Source of the DNA: Haemonchus contortus
Lineage: Eukaryota > Nematoda > Chromadorea > Rhabditida > Trichostrongylidae
Assembly: GCA_000469685.2 (NCBI GenBank)
Contig: LS997563.1
Location: 41,580,468-41,644,467 of the forward strand
Length of the DNA stretch: 64,000 nt
Direction of reading: 5' to 3'
In this document: one piece after another, positions 1 through 15,234 of the stretch
Layout: each line of letters opens with the position of its first letter
How positions within the stretch are numbered: the stretch's first letter is position 1
Made by a program: the position numbers and the translations under genes
Notes under the pieces: generated by a model
What the model was told of the DNA's origin: nothing
Database searches by the model: none
What the model saw: the letters and a program-made list of their open reading frames with translations, nothing else

Positions 1-1160
1 ACAGGATTCAAGAGTACAATTTACAACGGCCTACATTCGAGTGGTAGTTGTGTACCAGTGTTAATTTATTCATAAATAGTGTTTCCTAACAATGGGACGC
101 ACATCAGCAGGTTTTGCACCCAATAACACCAATGGGTGCCAATTGCACGCCAGTGACGTTGGTGTACAAAGTACGAAGGACAAAGAGCGCACGCGTAGTC
201 ACGTGTGTGGTCGGAATCCGTCTGCTGTCACCCACTGTGTCTGTCTCGATCAGTATCGCCGATATATCTCTCACTATCTATTCTCCAAACACTTGGATTG
301 TTATGCTTTACGTAGGAATGACGTCGTTCGTACACAGGCAATTCCTAACGATGCATGAGGAATCGTCACAATAATGTCTGGGATAAAGTCCGGGAGCGAG
401 TTCTTACGTAACCCGATCAGTTTTGATGACCGTTTTATTACACTACTATACGAAGTGGTACAAAGTTTGGGAAACTAAAATCGAGAGTTCTTAGAGAACG
501 GAGGGCGGACGACTTTCGCTCGCATCTCGAACTCGCTTCTCGAATCACGGATTCTATTCCGAAGTTAATGCAATTGCACGCGGATAAGTATGCTTGTCCA
601 TACAGTCTTCGTCGAGGGGTAGGATCTGTAAAGAGGCTAGTTTTGTGAATCTGAATATTCAGGAGGTCATGTGATTTTAGTCATGATGACGGAAGTGGAA
701 GATTTTTTTGCCGCAAGCAAGTTTTTGTGAACGAAAGGGGATGTTCTATTTCCATCGGAGGGGTAGATGGAAGGTGACTTTTTTGATTCGCACTCATTTG
801 ATTGTGAAGATTGAAAATATTACCGTTAAACGTATCAGAGCGCATTTTTTCTAGCAACATTAAGAGATTAAACACTGCCGAAATCAAAGTCGCCACGACC
901 CAGCTTTTTTTGACGCACTACGTTTCACTGCAAAATCGTAGTCTCGCCTTATCATAAAGTTGAGGGGCTTGAATACCGTACGACAGGGTGTTATCATGAA
1001 AACTAATGTGTACTTTGGATATGTGTTAGCACAGTAACTAATATTTAATCATCGTCTGGCGAAGTATTTGATAATGAGCATCTAGAACTAAGAATATAGT
1101 CCGAGTGCATGAAAGACTTGAATTGGGCTCCATGAACAACTCCCGTGAGATTTGCCTCAA
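1..1160. other. Intergenic, no gene recognised
   Basis: I see no exon with credible splice sites or recognisable protein here. Short open frames on both strands are AT-rich and unconvincing. Confidence 0.5.
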
Positions 1161-1169
1161 GATAGTACA

Positions 1170-1635
1170 CTATTGAATGAGCATTACATTATTTATAAAA
1201 GTTCTTTGTTCTTTATAATGAGGTACACAAAACTTAGAAACCGATTGCGTAGTAATGTAACATACATGTACGGTGCCTCCGTCTGACGCTACCGTCAATA
1301 CGGACGCTAGAGCTAGAGTGAAAAAATAAGCGTAAATGAAAACTGTAGAACTTTTAGCAGACTCTGATAGAACTTCGTCATATCTATAATGTTTCCGTGT
1401 TTTCCTGGATACAACTGTTCCGTGGATGTCAGTGCATTCATAACAGTAGTGAAGTTGACGGTCTTCTCTAGTAGTGTCGATTTCCAGTAACTTTATATAT
1501 CGCACTTTATGAACATGTTTGGCTGTACTTTTCAACACTTGTATCTCCCATCGAAATTGCAGAGATTGGACTAGTCTGTTGACAAAGATCTGAACTGAAT
1601 GTGACTCAATCATTTCAACTTCTCGATGTAACCTT
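1170..1635 (-). CDS. Possible exon of an unidentified protein
   Basis: An open frame of about 150 codons runs on the minus strand. A plausible 3' splice site (GACTCAG) lies just before position 1635, and the frame stays open from there through the first methionine at 1613. The translation is balanced and charged (motifs such as RWEIQVLKS and HYRYDEVL), followed by a hydrophobic stretch (IYAYFFTLALASVL) that could be a membrane segment. I do not recognise the family. It is seen only as an open frame with reasonable composition, and could still be chance. Confidence 0.3.
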
Positions 1636-1658
1636 CTGAGTCAGAACGCTATTCCTTC

Positions 1659-1990
1659 TCATTGGGTAAGAAGTGATTCAGTAGAAAAGAATGTTTGAAT
1701 CCTGTTTTCATGAAGATCTTTTTTACACCAGTGACGCGATGAGAACAGAGTTTGTTGTCCGTTAAGTTTTATAGTTACTTTTTGCAATTTCTGTTCGAGT
1801 TGGAAGAGGTAGCTTTCATAGGTGTGCCTTTCGCGCCTCAGCTCCCTGTCTATAATTATTCGAAAGGTTAACATAGTATTTGAGAGTTGGGCAGTTGTGT
1901 CGGTCAAGGCTAGTGTCTTCAGCTTTTTTCAATAGCTCATTCAACTGTTTTTGGACAAAATGATCAAAAATGTATCTCACTAGTTACGGG
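1659..1990 (-). CDS. Possible coiled-coil coding segment
   Basis: Two overlapping minus-strand frames look coding. One, from about 1990 to 1815, contains FVQKQLNELLKKAEDTS. The other, 1659-1907, contains RRERHTYESYLFQLEQKL, with heptad-like spacing of leucines. They are in different frames, and joining them needs an intron or a frameshift that I cannot place convincingly: the obvious candidate intron would be only about 23 bases. It could be a decayed gene or part of the same gene as the segment at 1170-1635. Confidence 0.25.
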
Positions 1991-3252
1991 TCGATGTATG
2001 CCCCTTGGTAAAGTCATCCACAGATGGAGAGTAAAGAACAAGAGCATTTCCATGAGTGTGATCTGAATAACTAGCTTTGATAGAAGAAAAAAACCGAGTG
2101 GGAGTTGCTGAATGGGAACAATTTGAGCTACAGAAGACAAGTGACTAATAAATGACTACTTGTAAGAATTGCAACTCAGTGGCATTGGCCAGATTCTACT
2201 GACCTTCGTTATATGCTTGAGTCAACAGCCCATCAAAGAGGTGAACTATGACCGATACACTGCAGCACATTCGTATTTGCTTATTAATTTGCTCACTGTT
2301 TTCGCTATTCAGGACAAAACTTTTTTTGGTCATGAGTTTGACAGGCGGAATGAGGTCTGAGGTTTCTTTTTCGAAACGGCACCCTAAGTGTCTGCGTAGT
2401 ATTAAAATAAAGTGCCTGCCAGGTTAAGCCGTGCAGTATAGAAAGAATGAAAACCTGAATTTGAGTCCAGATTTCATTAGTTTTTTCGTGTTTCCCTTTC
2501 GTCTTTTTTTGTTCAGTTCCGTTCCTTGCGTATACGATTTTGGAATGCGCCTCAAGACATTAACATTATTTGACAGGCTGATAAGACAAACGGCAAAAAT
2601 CTCGAAATTTGTCCAATTCATGCTACCGTACACGTATATGATTTTAGAATTCCTGCCAGCTGGAGACAAGAAACTCTTCTAATACGGAAAAGAAAAAAGA
2701 AGTTGCTCTCAGGTTTCTGTTTACTTCGCAAATTGTTTCGTATAAACATGTGTTCCTGTTGATACCTTCAGCCGCAATTTTCACAATTTGTAACAACACC
2801 ATTTGTTCCCACTTTATCACCAAGATAAGTTGACCTAACTTCTTACATACATATCCACGCCTACGGAGTACCTGAGGGATAGAAAAAAAGAGAAGTAATT
2901 TTTGGTTCAGTTTTGGATAATTTCCCTTCTAGACCATCAAAAAATACTACACCCAACATTCACATTATATATTCTCCCTATCTCACGGATGGTAAAGCGC
3001 AGCAGACGGGCCACGAAATCGGTTCACAAAAGATGAGCCTACCAGCGGAAAGATCTTTCCGTTTGATTCCCTAGACGCAGTGGCGAAAAGTAATTCGTGA
3101 AACAGAAGATCACTCTCTAGTCACGATTATTCGCAGGTCATATGACATTAATAAATTTGAAGACCCGACTGAGGTATGCCTTACCTAACCGTGATATATG
3201 GAGTATATATGGTGGCAGCCTTAGGAGAAAATGACGCTAAGATCCTATATGA
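1991..3252. other. Intergenic, no gene recognised
   Basis: Low-complexity AT-rich sequence with short open frames on both strands, for example near 2424-2682, where both strands are open across the same A/T-rich bases. Nothing recognisable. Confidence 0.45.
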
Positions 3253-3700
3253 TTGGGATATATATCACTAAATGAGGAATCAGGGCTTTCCTCTTTTTCA
3301 CGATGCCCTTCATCGCATTTGGAGGGCGAAGGAAAATCTATAGGCTCTGGACGTAAAGATGATAAAAACGGTATGAGCCGAATACGAGGCGGTATGAAGA
3401 AGGCTCGAGGATTCCGGAATTCAGTTAGCCGCTCACCGCTTCCACGATCGGTCACACCTGTAAAAACAAATAGTGACCCTCATAAAAATATCAATGACAC
3501 ACACACATCTGCTCCTTCGGTAATACAAAATGGGAGCGAAAGAATGCTTCTATGCGTAACCCCACAGTAAGAGAAAGAGCAACAGAAAATAATGGCAACG
3601 CACTTTTAGATTTGAGCATGAGGTACTGGGCGATAGCATGTCCGAGAGCTCGTTCAAGCGAGTTTTCGAAGACACAGACGTATACGGCATCATCACTTAG
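3253..3700 (+). CDS. Two-exon fragment of a Ser/Arg-rich protein
   Basis: The first exon (open from 3253, possible start ATG at 3373) is rich in Ser, Arg and Lys and looks disordered. It ends at a strong 5' splice site, CA|GTAAGAG, after position 3566. A 43-base intron ends in CACTTTTAG at 3609, and the second exon 3610-3700 continues in phase and stops at TAG 3698-3700, adding an acidic tail (FEHEVLGDSMSESS, then VFEDTDVYGIIT). The phase match and tiny intron are typical of nematode genes. I do not recognise the product. An overlapping frame that continues to 3806 ends in KCSFRVILVG, which resembles the first strand of a Ras-like GTPase, but no P-loop follows, so I treat it as a shadow. Upstream exons may be missing. 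Confidence 0.42.
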
Positions 3701-4155
3701 GTCAGCAGCTCCAGGAGAGGAGGAACAAAAGAATGATAGCAGTTCTCCTTCAAGACGGTCGATGAACGCCTATAAATGTAGTTTTAGAGTGATTTTGGTT
3801 GGCTGAATAGTTTTCGGTATTGTTGTTCTCTATTATCTGTACAAATATGTTCAGGAACTACATCAAATCTTGATCATCGAATAACTCGTATCAAAAGCCA
3901 CTACTTTCCGGATATAGGGGTACTTTGGAGCGTCAACAGAGATACGTGAGGCGTGGAAGACTTACACCTAATCACACTTTCCCAACTTTTAGAATGACCG
4001 TCAAAATTTTCGGGCACATATAGGTTCTTCCGGATATTGGCCTAACTATGTCGTATAATTAGGGAAAAAATAAATAGACTGCGGCGGTTCAAATATAACT
4101 GCTGACAAGAGAATATTTTAATTAAATCGTAGAGAAAGGAATTGAATATTCTCAC

Positions 4156-5514
4156 CCAAGGAAGACGTTTTCCGGATAAGAGGCGTTTACTTTTGCCATC
4201 CATGCGTTGGAAGCAAGCCTTTCCACAATACGCTGGGTGACCTGAACACATACATGAGAAAAGATCAACGCTTATTAGCAATAGATAATGATGGAGACAG
4301 AATTAGTGTGGAAACATCGAGGATCTCACTACGCAGAAAATTGAGAAAATCTGAAGTGGAAGGCGAAAAGCAGCGTGCTCCCAATTACAAAAAAAATCCA
4401 ATCATCGTGGTCTTAGAAAGTATAAAGCTACTGACAATGAGAGGCTTATGGTAGCCGTGGATTACTATTACTCGTGCGAACAAAAGAAGCAACAAGTTAG
4501 CAAACACTAGTTTGAGTTTGTTAAATAACTAATTGTAAACGACTAGTTCGTATAGAAGAGATTCGTTATCAAAGTGTATGAACTTACGCTTCCGTCCATC
4601 CACTCCTTGAAACGTTTTCGACGATGATCCACCAACTATGAACCAACCACAGCCACTGCTGCTCTCCTCGTTGTTCAGAATTTGCCGCTGCTCTTCTTCA
4701 TCCCGTTCAATAAAATCGTTCCATATCTAATCGTATGAACTGTTTAAGCATCATTTCTACAAAACTATGTTTGAGTAACTCAGCCAATCACTACAAACAA
4801 CAGAATTGATGTAAACAATCAAGTAAAATATAAACCTGCATATTTTCTCGATCAATGAACAGCTTCTCAAATGGAGTAACCGTGTGAGGGACAATGTCGG
4901 AGAAGTCGGTACAGATATCTTCTTTATCCACGTAACTCATCAAAACGCGAACTGCAAAATTATTTTCCAGTTGTAAACATTAGACAGTTAAACAATAACA
5001 AGCCTGAAAGCAAAATCATTGTAATGTCTGGAAGACATATGCGTACCAAAGAGGAAGAATTAAGCACTTATGAAGAGCTACCGTTCTCCTGTTGACGTTG
5101 CTTCCGGGCACCGGCGTTTTTCGAATGAGCTCCGCTATTTTCCAGGTCCAAAAACCGTCTCATTCTAAACGACTCTATAACTTCTGCCACTTCCATCGCG
5201 GTGATTGCATTCATAGTAGCTACATTTTTACGCAGATATGTGAGTTTTTACGCAGATATAGGTGCAAAGACGCACCGCTATGCGTAAGTACCCACATATC
5301 TGCGTTTTTAGGCCTATACCTGCGTTAAAACGTAATAGTCTGCGTAAAACCGCAGATTCTATGTGTACAGTGTATCACCACAAGGATGAAAACTTACTTC
5401 CGTTCAGCCCGACGCTCTTTGTTCTTTCGGGAACGAGAAGCAGGGAACATGTCAGAAATTTGATCATTTTGACAGATGGCAGCTTCCTCTGTGTCACTCT
5501 CGGAGAAGTCAAAA
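4156..5514 (-). CDS. R3H domain-containing protein 4-like, five exons, partial
   Basis: Minus-strand exons at 5514-5398, 5164-5082, 4951-4836, 4726-4588 and 4241-4156 join with matching phases and usable splice sites (TTTTCAG, CGTTTAG, TTTGCAG, GATTAG, GTTCAG; donors such as GTAAGTT). The joined protein has an acidic Ser-rich start, a basic stretch (SRSRKNKERRAERK), then QIWNDFIERDEEEQRQIL and HPAYCGKACFQRM. From memory of the family, the vertebrate protein R3HDM4 has the same order: a basic region, an IWNDF...EEQ segment and a PAY...CFQR segment. The assignment is by remembered similarity and not by search. The true first exon (upstream of 5514, expected to end in phase 2) and the C-terminal exons with the R3H core were not found below 4156. 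Its job is unknown; R3H domains usually bind single-stranded nucleic acid. Confidence 0.7.
4254..4454 (+). other. Open frame opposite the R3HDM4-like intron
   Basis: A plus-strand frame of 66 codons, Lys/Arg-rich, lies mostly in the intron between two exons of the minus-strand gene. It has no splice signals or recognisable motif. I list it only to explain the stretch, and I doubt it is a gene. Confidence 0.12.
5228..5345. repeat. Imperfect inverted repeat in an intron
   Basis: The motif ACGCAGATAT occurs twice on the plus strand (about 5230 and 5251) and its reverse complement recurs downstream (CATATCTGCGT near 5296, then related TACCTGCGT and GTCTGCGT). The arrangement can fold into an imperfect hairpin and resembles a small MITE. 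It sits in the intron between the first two recognised exons of the R3HDM4-like gene. Confidence 0.55.
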
Positions 5515-5529
5515 CTGAAAACACTGATT

Positions 5530-6380
5530 ATATCGCACTAATGTTTCAGTGAACCAGAAAAATCATTTTTTGTTGCTTTACAAAGACGACACCTGCAAGC
5601 CATCAGGAAGCGAACGGCAGAAATCTCATTTCAAACTGGTTCAAATTGAATAAATAAAGCTCAAAAATATTTAGCATGCCATCGACGCCTGGCGAGCATT
5701 TCGATGCGGTGCGTGCATTCCTGTACGAGCACATTTTGTTTCACGCCTTTTTATCTACTGTGAGATGGTGCTGCATTGAAATTTACTGACCAACTTCCTT
5801 TCTCTCTATAGGCTTTGTGTTCTTCGTCGTGCTTAATGTACTTTGAGTCCACTTCGTTCTGTATTGTTAGAAAATTCGAAACTCCCCACATTCTATCTAA
5901 GATAGACGAGCGAAAACTCAATTAACACAGGAAGTACAGCCCACATTTGCTGTGGTTAAGCTACCATGTTGGGTAAACACATAGCGTTTTCCCTTTTCCT
6001 TCTTCATGCACGGATTCAGCAAATTACTGCCAAATTAGTTATTTATTTGACTTGTCATTTTTGCAAATGCTCCTGTAAAATCCTAGGAATTATACGGATT
6101 ATACTCCAGAAAATTTCTTTGATGTAAATGGTATTCATCCTACCAGACTTACAAATCCCTGGTCAACAAAATCAAATGCGCTCGTGTAAAATATTCTTTC
6201 TTCACCATCAACGTGGCACTTTCCCTAACATATGGGTCATCATTCAGAGAGTTATATCATCAAGAATCCCATAAAAAATTGAAAATTGCTTCGGCTAAAT
6301 TTTCCGTGGACATGGCAGATGCGAAATCCTTGCAAAGCAAAGTTGTGGACAAACTCACGAAGATTACTGTAAACTGTAAA
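5530..6380. other. Unassigned stretch upstream of the R3HDM4-like exons
   Basis: This should contain the first exon of the minus-strand R3HDM4-like gene if the gene is intact, but I could not place one. A minus-strand frame around 5620-5735 begins with Met and looks mildly coding, but it has no 5' splice site. Confidence 0.3.
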
Positions 6381-6385
6381 GTGAC

Positions 6386-6498
6386 CTACTCAGCGTAGTT
6401 GAATCTATCGATAATATCATTGACTTCTTCCTCGACATTGATTGGACGTAGATGGTCAAAGCGACGAGTGACACCCATCGATTCTTTTCGTGAGCTTT
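6386..6498 (-). CDS. Terminal exon of an unidentified gene
   Basis: A minus-strand exon starts after a strong 3' splice site (TTTTTTCCAG) and runs 113 bases to a TAG stop at 6386-6388. Read in the frame that needs one base from the preceding exon, it encodes 36 residues: a basic start (SSRKESMGVTRRFDHLRP) and an acidic end (NVEEEVNDIIDRFNYAE). I do not recognise it. The preceding exon was not found. A second terminal exon lies just upstream at 6667-6769 but enters in a different phase, so the two are not simple alternatives from one donor. Confidence 0.5.
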
Positions 6499-6666
6499 CT
6501 GGAAAAAATGAACAAATTTGTTATTTTCTTTTATCTCTTCACATATAGCGAGAGATATCGTCTTTATCGTAATCACTATTTCATATAGAACCGATAATAT
6601 TATCGCTAGCCGTTAATTAAAACTTCAAGGTTACTAGTGACAGATTTCTTCTCGCTAAACGACAGT

Positions 6667-6769
6667 CTATTGAACTGTGAATGCTTTGTCAACAATGTCG
6701 AGAGCCTCACTAGTAGAACTTTTTTCTATTTCATCTCGAAGAAGTTGTACTAGGTTTGCCACTAGGTAA
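6667..6769 (-). CDS. Terminal exon of an unidentified gene
   Basis: After the 3' splice site AACACGCAG, the exon of 103 bases encodes YLVANLVQLLRDEIEKSS followed by an Ala/Asp-rich helix, and stops with TAG at 6667-6669. Amphipathic helix is likely. The upstream intron contains the 56-bp tandem duplication at 6813-6924. I found no earlier exon and no family. Confidence 0.45.
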
Positions 6770-6812
6770 CTGCGTGTTTTACAAGTATCAATAAGATATA
6801 GATATATGTATA

Positions 6813-6924
6813 TCAAACACTTGTCCAAGGAAGAGTAATCTTTTTTCAAGTAATTTATATGTATAGACTCAAACACTTGTCCAAGGAAGAGTAATCTTTT
6901 TTCAAGTAATTTATATGTATAGAC
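6813..6924. repeat. 56-bp tandem duplication
   Basis: A block beginning TCAAACACTTGTCCAAGG and ending ATGTATAGAC is repeated head to tail twice, with the second copy starting 56 bases after the first. The copies look identical, so the duplication is recent or is a local assembly error. Confidence 0.85.
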
Positions 6925-7985
6925 CAGGTGCTTGAGTACTTCATGATCGATGTATAACTAAAAATATTGCTTTTTGTAAAAAAAGGCTGTTATATTTTCC
7001 CGTTACATATGCATCCACTGAGTTGGGTCTATCTATCCAACCTAACGGTATAGTTGCTGCTTGTTAAAATGGACAGAGGTTTTTACAGGCTATAGAGAAA
7101 GATGGGAAGTGATCATAGTTCAGGTTATGCTATAACAAAACTCTTTCTAATAATGTGGACAGGATGACTTCTTGAGTTATGTAAAGCAACGAGGTTGGTA
7201 TAGAGCTTTATAAATTATGAATAGGGAAGAAAGAAAAGTCGTGTAGGATCCGTGGATTCACTTGATGGATGAGTTCATTCAAAAGCCCATATCAAGAGGT
7301 CGATACAATTCAATAATTCACGTGATGCCACGTTGCAAATATGCAGTCTTTTTCTAGTCTGGAGCGGCGTTTGGTCAATTGTCTTTTATCTTTCTTGTTT
7401 TTTTGGAGTGTTAATCGGTTTTCTGTCCTGTCCCACATTAGCCCATGAGATGCCTAAGCAGGGTGTCCCTGAGTTTGGGGATTTGCTACAAGAGATTTTA
7501 AAACAGAATGGGCATTGAAACCTCATTTGGAAGGATGCCAAAGGAAAGACATTGTAACATGCTAAGCCCTTTGAATCGGCCACTAAGTTAGTCCGGAGGT
7601 ATTAGGCGCTGAAACAAATGGTTCTTGTGCAATTCTCTCAGTATTTCTGGAATGATGCCGGTTTGAATGAATTTTCAGTGTTTCCATGTTGAAAAGCAAT
7701 GAGAATATAGTGTAAGAAAAGGAAGAAAAGAAAGGAAGGGAAAAAAGAAAGAAAAAGCCTCTTGAACGCACGAGACGCACAACACGAAATAACATTCATT
7801 AAAATTCTCGACGCAAAATGGATTGGCACGAGTTCAGCCAGTTTTAAGCCAGTTTTAATTTTATTTTTCAAGTTTTTCAAAGGAAGGGCGATAAACGACA
7901 GCACATATGGAAGACTAAGAAAATGGTAATGTTGTGTAATATGTGTAGATGTGATGTGTAAATGCGATTCATGGTGAAGAAAACG
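6925..7985. other. Intergenic, no gene recognised
   Basis: Open frames near 7333-7583 (plus and minus) and 7583-7994 (minus) are low in complexity or lack ATG and splice signals. A hydrophobic plus-strand frame at 7333-7518 has no ATG start. Confidence 0.4.
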
Positions 7986-8105
7986 TCGATACATCGATAA
8001 GCGAGTGTGAGAATGACGCGGCGTACGGGGAACAGAGGAGAGAGCACGAGGTGATGAGAGCGTTGCTGAACCAGCTCCCAGCTGTGAGAGACAGCACGGA
8101 CGTAA
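7986..8105 (+). CDS. Exon-like segment with a 5' splice site
   Basis: A GC-richer island in AT-rich surroundings encodes an acidic then helical stretch (NVDTSISECENDAAYGEQRR, then LLNQLPAVRDSTD) and ends at GAC|GTAAGG. The start is not clear, because an in-frame stop lies shortly upstream and no good 3' splice site is visible. It may be an exon of an unrecognised plus-strand gene. Confidence 0.28.
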
Positions 8106-8109
8106 GGCT

Positions 8110-9960
8110 ATTTCCTATTATTGCTTTCTTAACCCATTTACCGTATATATTGTGCAAAATGTCTTTGCTAGGTTTCCAATAGTGTACTGCAAAATTGCTG
8201 AGTGGTTGATGTTTTCAATCAATTTTTCAAAGTTGTTTACTTGTTTGTTTGTGACGTCTAAAGGCGCCCTACTACCGATGAGAGAGCCGAAATTGCGTGC
8301 TGAGCCGTGCTGAGCTGAGAAAAAAGAGGAGAAACAGTAGACAGGCTTGGCATTTCAGCGTCTAAACTTCTTTTTCGTTGATGGGATTAACAGTTTCAAT
8401 TAACGATAGTTTTGATTTCTAATGAATTGCTAGTTGTTTATTTGTTTTCAGTGGTGTCAACAACTCCGGAAAAATATGTTCCATGCAATTTTTGACCATT
8501 TTTTGATTTTTTTTCGTGGTGAAAGTAGAGAAAAGGGCGAAATGATCTCTGTTCGAACATTTTCATGCTTTAACCTGCATCTTTTATTATTTTTTTTATA
8601 ATTCGATATTTTGTACCCGGATCTAGGGGTCCCTCAAGCATTGGGAGGCTTAGAAGTTCTATTGGAAAACTGCGGTTCCACAGGTTCAATCGCTTTGGTG
8701 CTATTTTTGATCTTGAAATCGACCTTGTAAGAGCGTTAAAGCCAACGACTTAAAGGGGTTCATAATGAAACATTATAATGGCCATCAATTTAGTTATTGA
8801 TTTTTGATAATGACAACATTAATGATCGTTTAATTGGATTTTAAGATAAACGCAAGGCAAGATAGAGAGACTTGAGGAAATGACATCGAAGACGTTTGGA
8901 TTTTTCTGGATACGTAGAACGGGTCTCGAAATCGCAGACATTAGCAAAAAAATCGAAACGTGCCTCCGTTTCGGTACTCAATCGCACTTCTATTTGATGG
9001 ATTGCACGCATCACACTTCTGAACCGTTTCTAAGTGAAACCACCTCTTCACAATTTGTGGAAACAAAACAAAGGAAAAACTAGTTTACAGCGGCTGATGC
9101 AGGTCAGCTATTGTGATTTATGAAGCAATAATCGTCTGTCAATTTTGGTAAAAAAGGTCATAAGGGCGATGTCTAGAAGCATGATTTTCTTTCCCCTTTG
9201 TTTTTTAGAGAGTTTTTTTTTCTGAATATCCCTATTTTCGCTTTTTCCTTATCTTACGGTTTTCTAAAGCATTGCCCTTCAATGAGTGAATTCAATTGGT
9301 ATGACGGCAAGGTATAATTGCGGTCTCTCTTCATCTTTCACAGCCTCATTTTTTTATTCGTCCAATAAATAACCTCTCATCTTTTTCACAGATTCAACTA
9401 CTTTTTTCTCATAGGATTCTTTTAAATATTTCAAGACTTCAAAGCAAAGCGAAGTGGAGTTATTGGAAGGTATTTAGTTGTTGGCACTATTTCAGCGGTT
9501 TTTTTGCATTATACAATGTTTGCTTGCGGATTACACCATACTGCTTGGTCGCTGCTAAGAAAATGTTTTAAATACAGTTCCGCCTAATTTGGTAACGTTA
9601 GAATCGATGGCATAGTGATAAGAAAGCCTTCCTCGGGTTGTCAAAGATGTCAACCTCTGCTCAGTTTTTCATTACTTTTTTCAAATGCCTAGAGAACTCT
9701 TCAGTACCCCATCGATCGTCACCTTGGTAATGGCGCATTATTACTTGAGCAACTGCGTTTTACCCTTCTCTTTTTGTTTTTATTTTTATGGGAGTTTTTG
9801 GTTTTTATTTATCTATACTACAGGCGGAGTATTGCTTGCTGTTTACTTTTTTGTGACTAATGTATTTGTTTCTTTCTCAAAATAATTGAAGTCTGGCGTG
9901 AATTATGGTCTTGTCGCTCCCATCGTTACGCTCTACTTGAATCAGAATATCTGGTATAGG
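8110..9960. other. Intergenic, no gene recognised
   Basis: Frames at 8880-9083 and 9685-9885 are open. The second is a Phe/Tyr-rich low-complexity translation, and neither has supporting splice signals. Confidence 0.4.
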
Positions 9961-10799
9961 ATGGAAATATTGGTGCCCCCAGCTGTCACATACATCCTTG
10001 CGGCGGTTGCCGTTAGTTGTGGTTTTTTCTTCGTCACCGTCTCAGTGTTAAGAATAAAGGGACAGCAACAAGGGAAATGGAACAGTTCATCCTCTTGTTG
10101 TTGTCGCTTTCTTCCTAACATTGGGTAAATGCCAGAGTTGTCAGGAGTTCGATGTCGCCATCGATTGCGTGGCGTCGCTACCAGTCACCAGAATATGATA
10201 AGCTTGTTTTTTTCCTAAATGACATCGCTTTCCTCATCTTATCATATCCGCTTTGAGCCACTGGTTATTGCACGATCATTTCACGCTTTCGTTCGTTTTT
10301 TACTGTATATTCTGCTTGTTCTGAACTCCGCCGTCCAAGTTGAACCTGAATTCTTGCTTTGAGCTAATAATATTTTAGACGACATTGTCTTCGATCGGTG
10401 AAAAAATATCAGAAAGGGTCTTTCTTATGATTCTACCTCTTTCTGAACCCCATCTGAACAGATTTGGACTGTCACGCATAGGTGTTACTGTTGCTTTTGC
10501 AGAAAGACTGAATGGGCTGCAAGCTCTGACCGGCCACTGCGTTTGTTGTTGGTGATAAGATAAGCCTCCTGCCCTCAACATTTCTTGTTGCCATTCTGTT
10601 ATTTGTTGTCATCTCTTCTGTCAATGCAAAAGGCATAGGCCACCGTATGATTTCCCAAGTATATTTGTCTCTCTGTATCCTTTTCAGCTCTATATTGCCT
10701 CCATGAATAAGATCAACCGTCGATCAGATTTCTGCGTCTTCCCCTTTCAGCTATCTACTGAATGATGATGCACTTATGCTTTTTGACTGCGCTACTTAG
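9961..10799 (+). CDS. Possible two-exon small membrane protein
   Basis: An ATG at 9961 follows directly on a 3' splice-like site (CTGGTATAG|G). The frame encodes MEILVPPAVTYILAAVAVSC and continues as a hydrophobic membrane-spanning segment, then a basic and Ser/Cys-rich tail, to a 5' splice site at GG|GTAAAT (exon end 10124). A 3' splice site with a good pyrimidine tract (TCCCCTTTCAG, ending 10750) opens an exon in matching phase that encodes YLLNDDALMLFDCAT and stops at 10797-10799. That stop is 11 bases before the splice acceptor of the spermidine synthase gene, as expected for tightly packed genes in a nematode operon. The product is not recognised, and the second exon could be chance. Confidence 0.33.
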
Positions 10800-10800
10800 A

Positions 10801-10810
10801 CCCTTTCCAG
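10801..10810 (+). promoter_or_regulatory. Probable trans-splice acceptor of spermidine synthase
   Basis: CCCTTTCCAG ends 14 bases before the ATG at 10825. Nematode mRNAs commonly receive a spliced leader at such a site. It could also be an ordinary 3' splice site for a 5'-UTR intron. Confidence 0.55.
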
Positions 10811-10824
10811 ATAGCTACGTAGCT

Positions 10825-14930
<4,106 letters not shown>

Positions 14931-14989
14931 TTGATCCACTTGTTTACTGGTCACTATTTTTGTGCATAGGTTGTTATTGTTGTTTAGCT

Positions 14990-14995
14990 AATAAA
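14990..14995 (+). terminator. Poly(A) signal of spermidine synthase
   Basis: AATAAA lies 60 bases after the stop codon, a usual 3'-UTR length in nematodes. Confidence 0.75.
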
Positions 14996-15234
14996 TATGT
15001 TTATATGGTCGCCTTTAATGTGTCACGCAGGCATCGTTCTCGAAGTGTGCATCCATGGAATGGAGCGGTCTAAATATCGGAATATTACGCGTACGCGGTT
15101 GCGACGCATGCCGCAGCCGCGATCGATTGTTTCGCGCGTCATGACGTGATAAACGAAGGTTGGGAATGAGTCCTTATGGGGTAGTTCATTTCTATCGTTT
15201 GTTCCTTGGGGGGTGGTTCACTATTCGAGATTAA

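Noticed and set aside
3552..3806. Frame ending in KCSFRVILVG, suggestive of a Ras-like GTPase
   Set aside because: No P-loop or further GTPase exon follows, and the competing two-exon model in another frame has a clean 43-base intron.
7333..7518. Possible small secreted peptide (hydrophobic start, then HEMPKQGVPEFGD)
   Set aside because: The frame has no ATG before the hydrophobic stretch, and no convincing splice acceptor.
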